A stretch of DNA of 52,559 nucleotides from Myxococcales bacterium (GCA_019634385.1 JAHQVK010000124.1:1-52559), one strand, 5' to 3'. Shown: positions 18,147 through 27,369, counted from the first letter of the stretch. Notes: generated by a model not told the origin, from the sequence alone. Numbers and translations are program-made.

Positions 18147-19895
18147 TCAAGAAGTAGCTCCCTGCACGATGGATGAAGATTGAGCCCCCGGAGGCGGCCC
18201 AATAGATCTATTGATAAGCTGTTGCTGAACTATCGTCAACAGTGTGTTGACGAAGATATACACACAAAGCCCAGCGGGCAGCGCCATCATAATCGACCCA
18301 AAAATCACTGGCATCGTGTACGTCATGATCTTCTGTTGAGCTGGATCCATGGCAGTAGGCATCATTCTCTGCTGGAGGAACATTACAACCACCAAGCAAA
18401 CGGGCAATATAAAATAGGAATCGCGGGTAGTCAGATCACTGATCCACAGAAAGTCTTCCTGATACAAATCAACCGAGGATGCCAAAGCACGATAGAAAGC
18501 GAGTCCAATAGGCGCTTGTAGCAATACCGGTAAGCAACCACCGACCGGGCTTACATTATGCTCTCGATATAAGCGCATCATTTCTTCACTCTGCCGCTGC
18601 TTATCATCTGCGAACTTCTCCCGAATGCGATCCATCTCTGGTTTTAGTGCCGAGAGCGCCCGCATTGACTTACCCTGCCTCTGGTTGAGTGGGAAAAGTA
18701 CGATTTTTACCAAAATCGTGAGCCCAATGATCGCAAAGCCCCAAGAATTTGTTAGCGTATGGAGCCATCGAAGTACCCACAAGAGAGCTTCACACAATGG
18801 CGCGAGATTCAAACCGAAGAACTTATAGTTTATAGAGCTTGTTAGATCTGAATCAACTGCCTCAAGAAGAGTCGGTACCTTAACCCCAAGATAAGCTGTA
18901 AACTTATGTCGGTGGACTTCACCCGGGGCCATAGATACAACCGGCATACTAAGTTTGCTGCGGGCAATACTGAAGTTCTCTTCCAACGTACATTCCGCTT
19001 CATCCCTGCTCCCGTCGCGGGCGAGCACAGCGGCAAGAAAATACTGTCGATCAATCCCTACCCAACCCACATTTTCTGCCAGTGTTTTGGACGGTTTTCC
19101 GCTGCCAACCCTATGTCTATAGACACTTCCATCAGAAAAGCACAGCGACTCGAGATGATCTGCCGCCGGCGCCGCAAAGTTGAAGAAGCCGGACGGAGGC
19201 TTCGTTGCGTCATTGATCTCCAGCCCAGAACTTATCCACAGCCGGTGTTCATGCTGTCGACTACTTTCGTTCCGTACACTGACCGCCATTTCCACCGCAA
19301 AACTATCTGATGCAAAGCGATACTCCCGTTCAACAACTATCCCTTCTGGGGTTGCCAGCCGATACTTTATGTATCCATCTTTTTCAGAAACAATTTCATA
19401 GACGGGTCGCTCCGGAAATTGGAACGTCGTCTCCTCACCAAAACCAACCCCCGCCATTTGACCAAAAGCCAACCGGCTAGACGGAGCCTCCGACCAATCA
19501 TTAGACAATGATACAGACGTATCGGTAGGTCGATTGTTTGCGTCCCGTTCGTGGTATGCTAACAGATTGAACTCAGTGAAGGCCCCTCCCACATTGGAGA
19601 GTTTTACTTCAAACGGAAGTTCTTTGCCTTCAGAGTGTACCACGCCGCTGAAGGCAAAAGACTGCTCAGGAACGACCGTAGCTGGAGCTAACGATCCGGT
19701 TAGAGTGGACGTTTCCACTTTCTCCCGAGCTAGCGGGAGCTCCCCATTGTCTGCAGTAGTATCCTTCTCCTTAGCGTCCTCAGCGCTTGCCGGTTTTTTG
19801 ACCGGTGGAAACAGAAAAGGCCAGATCATCAACACCACCAGACAAAGTAGGGCGGCGAGCATCATTCTTTGGTTATTTCCCTCGTCCTCGTTCAT
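18147..19895 (-). CDS. yidC: Membrane protein insertase YidC
   Basis: Inner-membrane insertase and chaperone for membrane proteins. The N-terminal anchor helix (MLAALLCLVVLMIWPFLFP) is followed by a lysine- and glutamate-rich linker, a large periplasmic beta-rich domain, and the conserved C-terminal region with several membrane helices (from NSWGFAIIGLTILVKIVLFP to the VYIFVNTLLTIVQQ end). LNQRQGKSMRALSALKPEM is a typical cytoplasmic loop. At 582 residues it is of the long Gram-negative type. The ATG at 19895 leaves 26 bases after the rnpA stop; a GTG at 19943 would overlap rnpA. The yidD gene that often sits between rnpA and yidC is missing. A perfect DnaA box (19232) is inside the gene. Confidence 0.95.
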   Translation of the reverse strand: MNEDEGNNQRMMLAALLCLVVLMIWPFLFPPVKKPASAEDAKEKDTTADNGELPLAREKVETSTLTGSLAPATVVPEQSFAFSGVVHSEGKELPFEVKLSNVGGAFTEFNLLAYHERDANNRPTDTSVSLSNDWSEAPSSRLAFGQMAGVGFGEETTFQFPERPVYEIVSEKDGYIKYRLATPEGIVVEREYRFASDSFAVEMAVSVRNESSRQHEHRLWISSGLEINDATKPPSGFFNFAAPAADHLESLCFSDGSVYRHRVGSGKPSKTLAENVGWVGIDRQYFLAAVLARDGSRDEAECTLEENFSIARSKLSMPVVSMAPGEVHRHKFTAYLGVKVPTLLEAVDSDLTSSINYKFFGLNLAPLCEALLWVLRWLHTLTNSWGFAIIGLTILVKIVLFPLNQRQGKSMRALSALKPEMDRIREKFADDKQRQSEEMMRLYREHNVSPVGGCLPVLLQAPIGLAFYRALASSVDLYQEDFLWISDLTTRDSYFILPVCLVVVMFLQQRMMPTAMDPAQQKIMTYTMPVIFGSIMMALPAGLCVYIFVNTLLTIVQQQLINRSIGPPPGAQSSSIVQGATS

Positions 19896-19921
19896 GTCAT
19901 TTTCGCTCGATTTCGCGCTTC

Positions 19922-20353
19922 TTAACTGGTTCGCGGTCTGCACCGACGGCGTCGCGGAGCATCTTTCGCTTTCATTGCCCGCGAACTAGCTTCGCCCCAT
20001 GCAGGCAGAAGCACCGCACCCAATTCTTCGAGTCCACTTGAGGCAAAGACAGCGGCGCCTGGTCGGAGGATTGTCACTAGATCTACACTCGGCAAGCCCG
20101 ACCTGCTCCGCCGGAACAACTCGCGTAGTAATCTCTTCAGTCGACTCCTAACCACGGAGTTACCAACTTTTCTGCTTACCGCACATCCAAACCGTGCGCC
20201 GTGGGTAGGTCCCTCGAGAGAACGTACGCACACCACCGTGAACAACTCTCGGTGGATGCGCACTCCTCGTTGATGAATTCGATCGAATTCTTTCCGGTGC
20301 CGCAACCGGGACGACTTCGGATATTTTCCGTACCCGCTCAGCTCCAGATTCAC
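19922..20353 (-). CDS. rnpA: Ribonuclease P protein component
   Basis: Protein subunit of RNase P, which trims the 5' ends of tRNA precursors. The conserved FGCAVSRKVGNSVVRSRLKR motif and the following LLRELFRR helix are present, together with the N-terminal RLRHRKEFDRIH. At 143 residues it is slightly long, with a basic tail (APRRRRCRPR). The start is GTG at 20353, 36 bases after the rpmH stop, consistent with the usual rpmH-rnpA operon. Confidence 0.93.
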   Translation of the reverse strand: MNLELSGYGKYPKSSRLRHRKEFDRIHQRGVRIHRELFTVVCVRSLEGPTHGARFGCAVSRKVGNSVVRSRLKRLLRELFRRSRSGLPSVDLVTILRPGAAVFASSGLEELGAVLLPAWGEASSRAMKAKDAPRRRRCRPRTS

Positions 20354-20389
20354 GACAGTAGACTATCCCTAGGAGAACACCCCTAGGGA

Positions 20390-20539
20390 TCACTTTTTGT
20401 AGATTGTTGCTGCGAGTCGTTTCCGACCCTTAGCTCGCCGATTCTTAATGACTTTACGGCCATTTGCCGTTTCCATACGCTTTCGGAAACCGTGTTTGCG
20501 CTTGCGTCGAATGTTCGATGGTTGAAAGGTTCGCTTCAT
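20390..20539 (-). CDS. rpmH: 50S ribosomal protein L34
   Basis: A short ribosomal protein of 49 residues, read by eye from the reverse strand. It starts [20 protein letters not shown] and continues with [15 protein letters not shown] and a KGRKRLA segment, which is the L34 signature. It ends IYKK, a little longer than the usual 44-46 residues. The ATG at 20539 has a good ribosome-binding site (AGGAGAGCGGG). It is the first gene of the leftward cluster, divergent from dnaA across the shared gap. Confidence 0.96.
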   Translation of the reverse strand: MKRTFQPSNIRRKRKHGFRKRMETANGRKVIKNRRAKGRKRLAATIYKK

Positions 20540-20703
20540 CCCGCTCTCCTATGAAGGGGAATGTTCATCCGTATAGCGCACGAACCTGTCAAGAAGAGAC
20601 CTGTTGCACCATGAAGAGTCGTCAGCTAGCGTCCTCAGCTCCCTTCATGGACGAGAAACTTCCCCGCCCACTGACCTCGTTCAACTCGCAAGGAATTGAT
20701 AGC
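20540..20703. promoter_or_regulatory. rpmH/dnaA divergent control region
   Basis: The 164-base gap between the divergent rpmH and dnaA starts must carry the promoters of both. Forward ATG codons at 20551, 20611 and 20647 are in frame with dnaA but lack good ribosome-binding sites. No perfect DnaA box was seen in it. Confidence 0.5.
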
Positions 20704-22068
20704 GTGAACACATGGTCGAACCTAAAGGCCGCTCTACGAGATCGCGTTTCTTCCCAGGTATATGCGGCCTGGATTGCGCAGATCCGCGCCAGTGAGTCCT
20801 CTCAAGGTGAACTCGTCCTGGCACTTCCCGATCGTTTTGCCGTAGACTGGGTGCGTGATCACTATCGAGATGTGATTGCTGAGTGTCTCCGAGAGATCGA
20901 CCCAAAACTCAGCTTCAAGGTTGTTCTTGATCCCGATCCTCAGCCTAAACCCCCAGAAACTGGACTAGAAACCCGCCCAAAGGTTCAGCCAGAGGTTCCC
21001 TCATCCCAGCCTGCACGAGTTGAACCTACACCAAGCGCCCCTCCTGATGCTGAGTTTTCAATAAACGAAAAATACACCTTCGACGCGTTTGTTGTGGGGG
21101 ACTCAAATAAGCTAGCGGCCGCCGCAGCGAAATCGGTCGCCGAAAACCCAGGATCTGCTTACAATCCTCTTTTTGTGTTCGGACGAGTGGGCCTGGGGAA
21201 AACTCACCTCATCCAAGCCATCGCCAACACGGTGCGCCGCCGCAACCCCCACAGTGTTGTGCGTTATCAAACCACCGAAAAATTTGTTAACGATGTCGTA
21301 CAAGGCATTCGTTTTGAGCGAATGAACGACCTCCGAGCGACGTATCGCCACTGCGATGTATTGCTCATTGATGATATCCAATTCATCGCTGGCAAGGAGG
21401 CTTGCCAGGCGGAATTCTTTCACACCTTCAATGCGCTCCACCAATCAGGGAAGCAAGTTGTTGTCACCTCTGACAAACTACCCCACGAAATCCCCGACTT
21501 AGAGGAGCGGGTCCGCTCTCGCTTTATCTGGGGCCTCATTGTCGACCTTCAACCCCCCGAACTAGAAACTCGCATGGCGATAGTTAAGAAGAAGGCTGAC
21601 GTTGATGGCATTGAACTTCCCGATGAAGTTGCAATGTTCATCGCACAATCGGTCAGGTCCAACGTTCGAGAGTTAGAGGGTTGTCTGATCCGCGTCAGCG
21701 CATATGCCCAACTATCCGGAAGACAACTGACCATAGAACTCGCCAGAAGCGTACTCCGTGATGTTTTGCCTGGTAAAGGGCAACTTACTCTGGATGCCAT
21801 CATGAAAACCACTTGCAAGTTCTTTGACGTACGCGTCTCGGATCTCAAAGGAAGCAAACGCGCTCGTGCCATCGCCCAACCCCGCCAGGTTGCTATGTAT
21901 CTTTGCCGAAAACATGCCGGCGCTTCCTACCCAGAAATAGGTAAAGCCTTCGGTGGCAAAGATCATACAACTGCTTTGAATGCCTATAACCGAATACGGG
22001 ATCGCATAGAACAAGAACATGAGTTGAAACGCCAGGTGGAACTCATTGAGAACAACCTGGTTGAATGA
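20704..22068 (+). CDS. dnaA: Chromosomal replication initiator protein DnaA
   Basis: Origin-binding AAA+ ATPase that melts oriC. Domain I is visible from the first codons (NTWSNLKAALRDRVSSQVY). A Pro-rich linker follows, then the AAA+ domain with Walker A GRVGLGKT (residues 160-167) and Walker B LLIDDIQF, and the C-terminal DNA-binding domain with GGKDHTTALNAYNRI (Asp420, His421). The GTG at 20704 is preferred: AAGGA lies 9 bases upstream and the 454-residue product fits the family. In-frame ATGs at 20551, 20611 and 20647 would give extensions without homology; the longest open frame from 20464 would overlap rpmH. It heads the dnaA-dnaN-recF-fni series. Confidence 0.95.
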   Translation: MNTWSNLKAALRDRVSSQVYAAWIAQIRASESSQGELVLALPDRFAVDWVRDHYRDVIAECLREIDPKLSFKVVLDPDPQPKPPETGLETRPKVQPEVPSSQPARVEPTPSAPPDAEFSINEKYTFDAFVVGDSNKLAAAAAKSVAENPGSAYNPLFVFGRVGLGKTHLIQAIANTVRRRNPHSVVRYQTTEKFVNDVVQGIRFERMNDLRATYRHCDVLLIDDIQFIAGKEACQAEFFHTFNALHQSGKQVVVTSDKLPHEIPDLEERVRSRFIWGLIVDLQPPELETRMAIVKKKADVDGIELPDEVAMFIAQSVRSNVRELEGCLIRVSAYAQLSGRQLTIELARSVLRDVLPGKGQLTLDAIMKTTCKFFDVRVSDLKGSKRARAIAQPRQVAMYLCRKHAGASYPEIGKAFGGKDHTTALNAYNRIRDRIEQEHELKRQVELIENNLVE

Positions 22069-22353
22069 CACTAGCATGAATAATTTTACACACCCCCCTG
22101 TGAAAAGGGGCGCGAAAGTCACTTTTTTCTGGGGATGAAACTGTGAATTCTTGTCGTGGAACAGAGCCATTTTGTTACGCACAGTTTCACACCAAACTAT
22201 TAACAGGTTTCAGACATCGAAAACCTATAGTTAATTCAACCGACTGCAAACTATTCACCCCTTTCACAGGCCCTACTACTACTGTAGATCTTAAATTTAT
22301 AAAGATCTTTATAAGGAAGCGGATGATCGCTTCACTCTTATCCAGAGGTGTTC
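22069..22353. other. Candidate oriC, dnaA-dnaN gap with DnaA-trio-like element
   Basis: This gap has several degenerate DnaA-type boxes (TTACGCACA at 22175, TATTCACCC at 22252, CCTTTCACA at 22260). After the last box come GGCC, then CTACTACTACTG (22273-22284), then an AT-rich stretch (22291-22314). That order, box, GC-rich spacer, trio, AT-rich, is the layout of the basal unwinding system described in Bacillus subtilis. A perfect 18-bp palindrome, TTATAAAGATCTTTATAA, spans 22297-22314. A short CCCC-loop-GGGG hairpin lies 27 bases after dnaA. The origin call is inference. Confidence 0.65.
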
Positions 22354-23463
22354 ATGGAAATCAGCGTTCATGTCCCTGAGCTGTCCAAAGCGCTCCAACG
22401 TGTTCAAGGGATCGTTGAGAAGAAATCGGCCATGCCTGCGCTTGCAAACGCGCTCATCAGAACCGAGGGCAAAAACACCATCACCGTAGTCGCAACAGAT
22501 CTTGAAATTGGTGTGACGGGACGGTATGCAGCAAATGTCGCTGTTGAAGGAAGTATATCGCTGGGGGCTCGAGCGCTTTACGACATAGTTCGGTCTTTGC
22601 CCGAGAGAGAAGTATCCCTAAAACAGCTACCCAATCGGTGGGTTGAGATAAGCTGTGGTAAAGTTAATTATCGTCTTGTCGGAAGCGATCCCGACAGCTT
22701 TCCAAATATCCCTGATGAAGAGGATATTAAGATGTTTCCCGTTGAGCCTGGTCTCGTTCGGGATATGATTGAAAAGACCCTATATGCGGTTTGTACGGAT
22801 GAAACTCGATACAATCTAACCGGTGTTTTTTGTGAGGCGGATCCCGACGGTGAAAGACTTCGAATGGTGGCAACGGATGGGCATCGTCTAAGTGTTATTG
22901 AGCGCCCAATGAAACACCTACCGCAACTTGATACGGGTGTTATCGTACCGCGAAAAGGGTTAACAGAAGTAAAGAAGCTTCTCGAAGACAAAGTAGAAGA
23001 AGCGAGCATGGGCTACACACAAACCTCAGCGATCTTCAAAAAAGATGGTGTTACACTCACTATGAGGCTCGTTGATGGGCGGTTTCCCGACTACAATCAA
23101 GTGATCCCAGAATCTCTTGAACGAGAAGTGGTGATGAATCGCCAACGCTTTCAAGATGCATTGCGCCGGACCTCCTTGCTTTCCCCAAACAAAGAACAGG
23201 GTGTGAAAATTGAGTTGGAATCAGGGAAGATTATGTTGTCAGCGAACAATCCCGATCTTGGTGAAGCCCGAGAAGAGCTAGAAGTTGGGTTTGAAGGTGA
23301 TCCGATCACTATCGGTTTTAACTTCCGATATCTTCTTGACGCTCTATCGGTACTCGAAGACGATGAAGTTGTTCTATCTCTGACCGACGAGTTGGCACCG
23401 GGAGTACTCACCGGCAAGACTTCGGTCGGATATAAAGCGGTTATTATGCCAATGCGCATTTGA
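22354..23463 (+). CDS. dnaN: DNA polymerase III beta subunit (sliding clamp)
   Basis: Ring-shaped processivity clamp. The three repeated clamp domains are visible across 369 residues, with SVHVPELSKALQRVQG at the start, VFCEADPDGERLRMVATDGHRLSV in domain 2 and the PMRI tail typical of the family (VIMPMRI). The ATG at 22354 has AGAGG 7 bases upstream; a GTG at 22348 lies inside that ribosome-binding site. recF starts three bases after its stop, so the two are probably co-transcribed. Confidence 0.97.
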   Translation: MEISVHVPELSKALQRVQGIVEKKSAMPALANALIRTEGKNTITVVATDLEIGVTGRYAANVAVEGSISLGARALYDIVRSLPEREVSLKQLPNRWVEISCGKVNYRLVGSDPDSFPNIPDEEDIKMFPVEPGLVRDMIEKTLYAVCTDETRYNLTGVFCEADPDGERLRMVATDGHRLSVIERPMKHLPQLDTGVIVPRKGLTEVKKLLEDKVEEASMGYTQTSAIFKKDGVTLTMRLVDGRFPDYNQVIPESLEREVVMNRQRFQDALRRTSLLSPNKEQGVKIELESGKIMLSANNPDLGEAREELEVGFEGDPITIGFNFRYLLDALSVLEDDEVVLSLTDELAPGVLTGKTSVGYKAVIMPMRI

Positions 23464-23466
23464 GTC

Positions 23467-24597
23467 GTGCGTCTCCTCCAAGCCCAATTCACGGACTTTA
23501 GAAACTTTGTAGATGCCACCGTTACTCCCGGTGAGTCGTTGAGCGCACTCGTGGGACCTAATGGTCAGGGCAAAACGAACGCAATCGAAGCGATATATAT
23601 GGTGGCTGCTCTGCGACCATTGAGAGCGGTGCAGCGACGTGCTTTGATCCGAAGTGGCTGTCAGAACGCGGCGATTAAAGCCCAGGTACATCATGAACAG
23701 ACGGGGCTTGTGCACGATTTGGAGATCGTTTTTCGAGGGAAAACTCGACGCCTCCTCCGAGACGCTAAAGAAGTCTCCGCAATTGATTTTCTAGGAGGAC
23801 TAGTAGCGGTCTCTTTCACACCCGATGACCTACAGCTTGCCAAAGGTTCTCCCGAAGCTCGCCGGCGATTTCTCGACCGCGCCCTTCTCAATGCTCGCCC
23901 TACCTATCTTCGTCGAGCTCTTCGATACGGAAAGGCCATGCGTGATCGCAATAGGTTGTTGCAGCAACAGGCCTCTGATGAAGAACTTACGGCCTTTGAT
24001 TCGATCCTTGCAGAAGAAGGCAGTTACATACTGCGGGCTCGCGGCGAATATGTTCATCGATTAGCCCCCAAGCTCATTGAGCGTTTTCAGGCTATTGGCC
24101 AACCGGCCCCGAACCTAGCTGTTCGCTATGCCTCGAGCCTTGGTGAGCACACGGTCGAAGCACTCATGGACAGGTTGACCGCCAATCGTCCAGTTGATCG
24201 GCGTCGGGGTTCCACCAGCGTGGGGCCCCATCGGGACGACCTCGTATTTGAACTTGACGGTGCGCTGGCAAAAGAACGGGCCTCACAAGGGCAACACCGA
24301 GCCCTGATCCTGGCTCTCAAACTAGTTGAGCTTGAAGATCTCACCGAAACCCTCCAAGAGCCTCCCATACTTCTTCTCGACGACATGTCGAGCGAGCTTG
24401 ATGCGGCAAGGACTAGGCAATTGTTCCATTGCGTACAAAGCCTTCAAGGACAGGTGATCCTTACTTCCACCCATCAACCAGAGCATCTCCCTACCATTTT
24501 AGGGCACCGTCGAGAACTGGTCTTACAAAGGGTTCATGCGGGCACGATGTCCCCAGCGGAGCAATTGTTTGTGCCTCAACCGCTGGAATCACCTTGA
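23467..24597 (+). CDS. recF: DNA replication and repair protein RecF
   Basis: SMC-like ATPase that loads RecA at gaps. The Walker A motif VGPNGQGKTN is near residue 30, the signature region (STSVGPHRDDL) and the Walker B strand ILLLDDMSSELD are near the end. Length of 376 residues is usual. The start is GTG at 23467, three bases after the dnaN stop. fni begins 35 bases after the recF stop. Confidence 0.95.
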   Translation: MRLLQAQFTDFRNFVDATVTPGESLSALVGPNGQGKTNAIEAIYMVAALRPLRAVQRRALIRSGCQNAAIKAQVHHEQTGLVHDLEIVFRGKTRRLLRDAKEVSAIDFLGGLVAVSFTPDDLQLAKGSPEARRRFLDRALLNARPTYLRRALRYGKAMRDRNRLLQQQASDEELTAFDSILAEEGSYILRARGEYVHRLAPKLIERFQAIGQPAPNLAVRYASSLGEHTVEALMDRLTANRPVDRRRGSTSVGPHRDDLVFELDGALAKERASQGQHRALILALKLVELEDLTETLQEPPILLLDDMSSELDAARTRQLFHCVQSLQGQVILTSTHQPEHLPTILGHRRELVLQRVHAGTMSPAEQLFVPQPLESP

Positions 24598-24632
24598 CCC
24601 TTCTGACTGGACAATTAGAGCGTTCAGAAAAG

Positions 24633-25712
24633 ATGAGGCGCCTTGAAGATAAGCTAGCTCATATTGAGGCTGCTCTCGATGGGAGAAGCGAGGTTGTCGG
24701 TGGCCAACGTTGGGGGGCCCTGACTTTGGAACATTTGCGGTTCCGTCCCACCGCACTCCCTGAATGTGATTTTGTCTCCGTCGATCCCAGTTCTCGACTG
24801 TTGAATAAGCCTATTGCTGCCCCACTAATGATCTCGCCTATGACCGGTGGAGTAGAGCGCGGTGGTGAGCTCAATCGGCGCATGGCCCGAGTGGCCGAAT
24901 ATCTCCAAATACCGTTCGGGGTTGGGTCGCAACGGGTTGCCCTGGAGGTGCCTTCGCGAGCGTCTGATTTTAAGGTTCGAGATGTTGCCCCCTCGATTCC
25001 TCTCTTTGCCAACGTTGGGGCGGTCCAGCTTGTGAAAGGTTACGGACCGGATGACATCAAGCGAGCCGTGGATATGATTGAAGCGGATGCGGTCTATCTC
25101 CACCTCAACGCCATGCAGGAGGTAGTTCAGGAAGGAGGGGATACTCACTGGACGGGCGTGTTGGGAAAGATCTCTGATGTTTGCACTGCTTTTGCTCAGC
25201 AACAGAAGCCGGTCCCGGTATTCGCCCGGGAAGTGGGTTTTGGGCTAACTGCACAAGATACCCAGCGACTCGTCGAAGCCGGGGTCAGCGGTTTAGATTG
25301 CGCAGGTGGTGGGGGAACCAGTTGGTCGCTCATTGAAGGACGGGTTGCCAGTCATCCGCAGCATCAACGGCTTGGGCAGGTACTTGCTGATTGGGGTCTC
25401 ACGACGCCAGAGTCGGTTCTTGAGGTTCGTTCGGCGGACAAAGAGATATGTCTGATCGCCTCCGGGGGAGTTCGAACTGGTATCGATGTGATGCGCTTGA
25501 TTGCTCTCGGAGCTACCGCAGCTGGCATGGCATCTCCCGTTTTACGAGCTGCGGTGGAAAGTGAGGAGGCTTGTCTACAATTTCTTCAGAATGTCTTACT
25601 CGAAATTCGTGCAACCATGTTCGGTACTGGGTGCAGAGACTTGCAAGATTTTCGCAAAAAGGTCCAGTTTCTGTCGATCCGACAGCCTCCGCATGAATTT
25701 ATCGCAATATGA
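24633..25712 (+). CDS. fni: Isopentenyl-diphosphate delta-isomerase, type 2
   Basis: FMN- and NAD(P)H-dependent enzyme that interconverts IPP and DMAPP, typical of mevalonate-pathway bacteria. The fold and motifs are clear: PLMISPMTGG, HLNAMQE, GLDCAGGGGTSW, and ASGGVRTGIDVMRLIALGA. Length is about 359 residues. The ATG at 24633 is chosen because it lies after the recF stop; the longer open frame from 24429 overlaps recF. It follows recF in the same direction, an unusual place for an isoprenoid gene. No other mevalonate gene is in the window. Confidence 0.93.
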   Translation: MRRLEDKLAHIEAALDGRSEVVGGQRWGALTLEHLRFRPTALPECDFVSVDPSSRLLNKPIAAPLMISPMTGGVERGGELNRRMARVAEYLQIPFGVGSQRVALEVPSRASDFKVRDVAPSIPLFANVGAVQLVKGYGPDDIKRAVDMIEADAVYLHLNAMQEVVQEGGDTHWTGVLGKISDVCTAFAQQQKPVPVFAREVGFGLTAQDTQRLVEAGVSGLDCAGGGGTSWSLIEGRVASHPQHQRLGQVLADWGLTTPESVLEVRSADKEICLIASGGVRTGIDVMRLIALGATAAGMASPVLRAAVESEEACLQFLQNVLLEIRATMFGTGCRDLQDFRKKVQFLSIRQPPHEFIAI

Positions 25713-25771
25713 CTTGCGAGCGACAGCTCGGTTGACCCCGTTCGAGGCTGGTTGATAGGTTTCGCGGCCTC

Positions 25772-26755
25772 ATGGCCAATATGCTCGACGCGCTCGTTGG
25801 TGGTGCGCCTTTTAACGGCTTCGCCCCCGCGGATTTTGACGCGTTTGAGAGAAAGAAGTGGTCCTCTCGGGTCTACACGAAGGAGCGACGAGTTGCCCTC
25901 CAGAAACTGGTGGTGATCGGTCGTTCGTTGAAAGATGTGGTACCAGAGGTCGATTACTACGAAGTGGGGACCTCAGATGATGCTCCTTCGATGATCAATA
26001 ACCGTCAAGTACGAGCGGCCTGGTTGTACATCACTCGTCCCAGCGAAGCTCGCACTGCGCTGAGTTCTCGACTTCTCAAAACCAACCTTTCTGATGCTTC
26101 TGCTTTGTTTGATATTTCGGTGGAACATCAACATGCATGCATACTCTTTGCGATAGATCTCGAACGGATCCTTCTTGAGATCCATATTTCTCCCCGCGCG
26201 GTTGTGGATCGGATGAACGCGGCGCGGAAACTTTCTTACCAGGAGGATCGTGAGGCACTATCAAGCTTGTTCGGTGCACTGAGTCCCGAAGCTCAAGTAG
26301 GTTTTGAAGACCAGCTCCTACCAGCACCAGATATAACCAGAGAAACGATACAAGATTGGGAGTCAGTATGGTCAACCTCTCAATTTGCGTTTGTGGTTAG
26401 GCTCGGTTGGTCGCGGTCCGATCAAGCTCTGGAAGCCGCGACCTTTGGTGAAGAGATAAAGGAGCGATTCTCGCAACTGTGGCCTATATTTGCTTTTCTT
26501 GCTTGGTCCTCGACCAACGACTTCGCAAAAGTGGTTGTCGAGAAAACCATCGAGCGGGTCGAGAAAAAACTTAAAAAAAATATTACGCAGGTCAATGACT
26601 GCGAGCTCAATCCCGGAACGCGGGTCACGATACTCAGTGGCCTATTTGCCGGACGTGCCGGATATGTTGCTGAACTGGATGGCAAAGGCCAGGCTAAAGT
26701 CATGGTCGGACCAGTGAGTGTATCCGTTTCCATCCAAGACGTAAAACCGTCCTGA
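25772..26755 (+). CDS. Hypothetical protein with C-terminal KOW motif
   Basis: Family not recognised over most of its 327 residues. The C-terminal 48 residues form a KOW-like domain (NPGTRVTILSGLFAGRAGYV, then a VMVGPVSVSV strand), as in NusG, L24 and some transcription-linked proteins. The first 270 residues are soluble, mixed alpha/beta, and without signal or membrane segments. The ATG at 25772 is taken, with an in-frame ATG at 25781 also possible. It lies 59 bases after fni and in the same direction, so it may belong to the origin operon. A nucleic-acid-binding role is suggested only by the KOW motif. Confidence 0.75.
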   Translation: MANMLDALVGGAPFNGFAPADFDAFERKKWSSRVYTKERRVALQKLVVIGRSLKDVVPEVDYYEVGTSDDAPSMINNRQVRAAWLYITRPSEARTALSSRLLKTNLSDASALFDISVEHQHACILFAIDLERILLEIHISPRAVVDRMNAARKLSYQEDREALSSLFGALSPEAQVGFEDQLLPAPDITRETIQDWESVWSTSQFAFVVRLGWSRSDQALEAATFGEEIKERFSQLWPIFAFLAWSSTNDFAKVVVEKTIERVEKKLKKNITQVNDCELNPGTRVTILSGLFAGRAGYVAELDGKGQAKVMVGPVSVSVSIQDVKPS

Positions 26756-26769
26756 CAATAGGCATATAC

Positions 26770-26973
26770 TTGAAGTTTTCCACTCGCAGTTATGTCCTTC
26801 GTAGCTTAGTCCCCGCGGCTATCGGCTGCTGGATGGGTTACCAATGGGGTCTAGCTTATGGCATCCAAACTCACATTGGTCTCTACGCTACAGCTGGCTC
26901 GGCGACTGCTCTGCTGGTGACCCGATTGGCGGCACTTATCTGGACAATTTCGCGCGACTTCATGCAAAAATAG
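26770..26973 (+). CDS. Small membrane protein, unknown function
   Basis: 67-residue ORF beginning with TTG at 26770, 15 bases after the KOW-protein stop. Two hydrophobic stretches are seen: residues 12-30 (LVPAAIGCWMGYQWGLAYG) and residues 37-58. The spacing suggests co-transcription with the preceding gene. There is no strong start signal, so the call is tentative. Confidence 0.45.
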   Translation: MKFSTRSYVLRSLVPAAIGCWMGYQWGLAYGIQTHIGLYATAGSATALLVTRLAALIWTISRDFMQK

Positions 26974-27150
26974 GGTACCTGAAGTGGGCGGCAAGACCGT
27001 CAGCACCTAGGGTATATCAGCCTCTGGTTTCCCAAGAGTGTCTTTGTACCCGGGGAGGCTTGGCTCGATGTGGGTCTGGGTTGACACAAAGGGTCTTGGT
27101 TCGCAGGCTTCCACCGCCTGAAAGAAAACTCAGGCATCAATAGGAGATGT

Positions 27151-27369
27151 ATGCCTAAGGACGACCAGATCGAATGTGAGGGAATCATCAAAGAGGTTTT
27201 GCCTAACGGTATGTTCCGTGTGGAAATTGCGCCGGGACAAAATATACTGGCTTACGTGTCTGGTAAGATGCGGAAGTTCTTTATTCGCATCGTACTTGGC
27301 GACAAAGTGACGGTGGCGTTGTCACCGTACGACCTCACCAAAGGCAGAATTGTGTATCGTGCTCGGTAA
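27151..27369 (+). CDS. infA: Translation initiation factor IF-1
   Basis: 72-residue single-domain OB-fold protein that binds the 30S A site. The [20 protein letters not shown] start, the [13 protein letters not shown] segment and the [14 protein letters not shown] end are diagnostic. The ATG at 27151 has AGGAG just upstream. A TTGACA sequence at 27081-27086 could be part of its promoter but lacks a good -10 partner. It is convergent with rsmA, only 23 bases away. Confidence 0.97.
   Translation: MPKDDQIECEGIIKEVLPNGMFRVEIAPGQNILAYVSGKMRKFFIRIVLGDKVTVALSPYDLTKGRIVYRAR

Noticed and set aside
20464..20703. Longer N-terminus for DnaA
   Set aside because: The extended frame overlaps rpmH and its ribosome-binding site, and domain I starts right after the GTG at 20704.
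22095..22110. Terminator after dnaA
   Set aside because: The stem has only four G-C pairs and the T-run is 14 bases further on, too far for a normal intrinsic terminator.
24429..24632. Longer N-terminus for the IPP isomerase
   Set aside because: It would overlap the end of recF by 169 bases and adds residues that do not look like the family.
27000..27150. tRNA gene between the small membrane protein and infA
   Set aside because: A GGTTCGCAGGC stretch looks like a T-loop, but no acceptor stem or anticodon arm can be formed around it.
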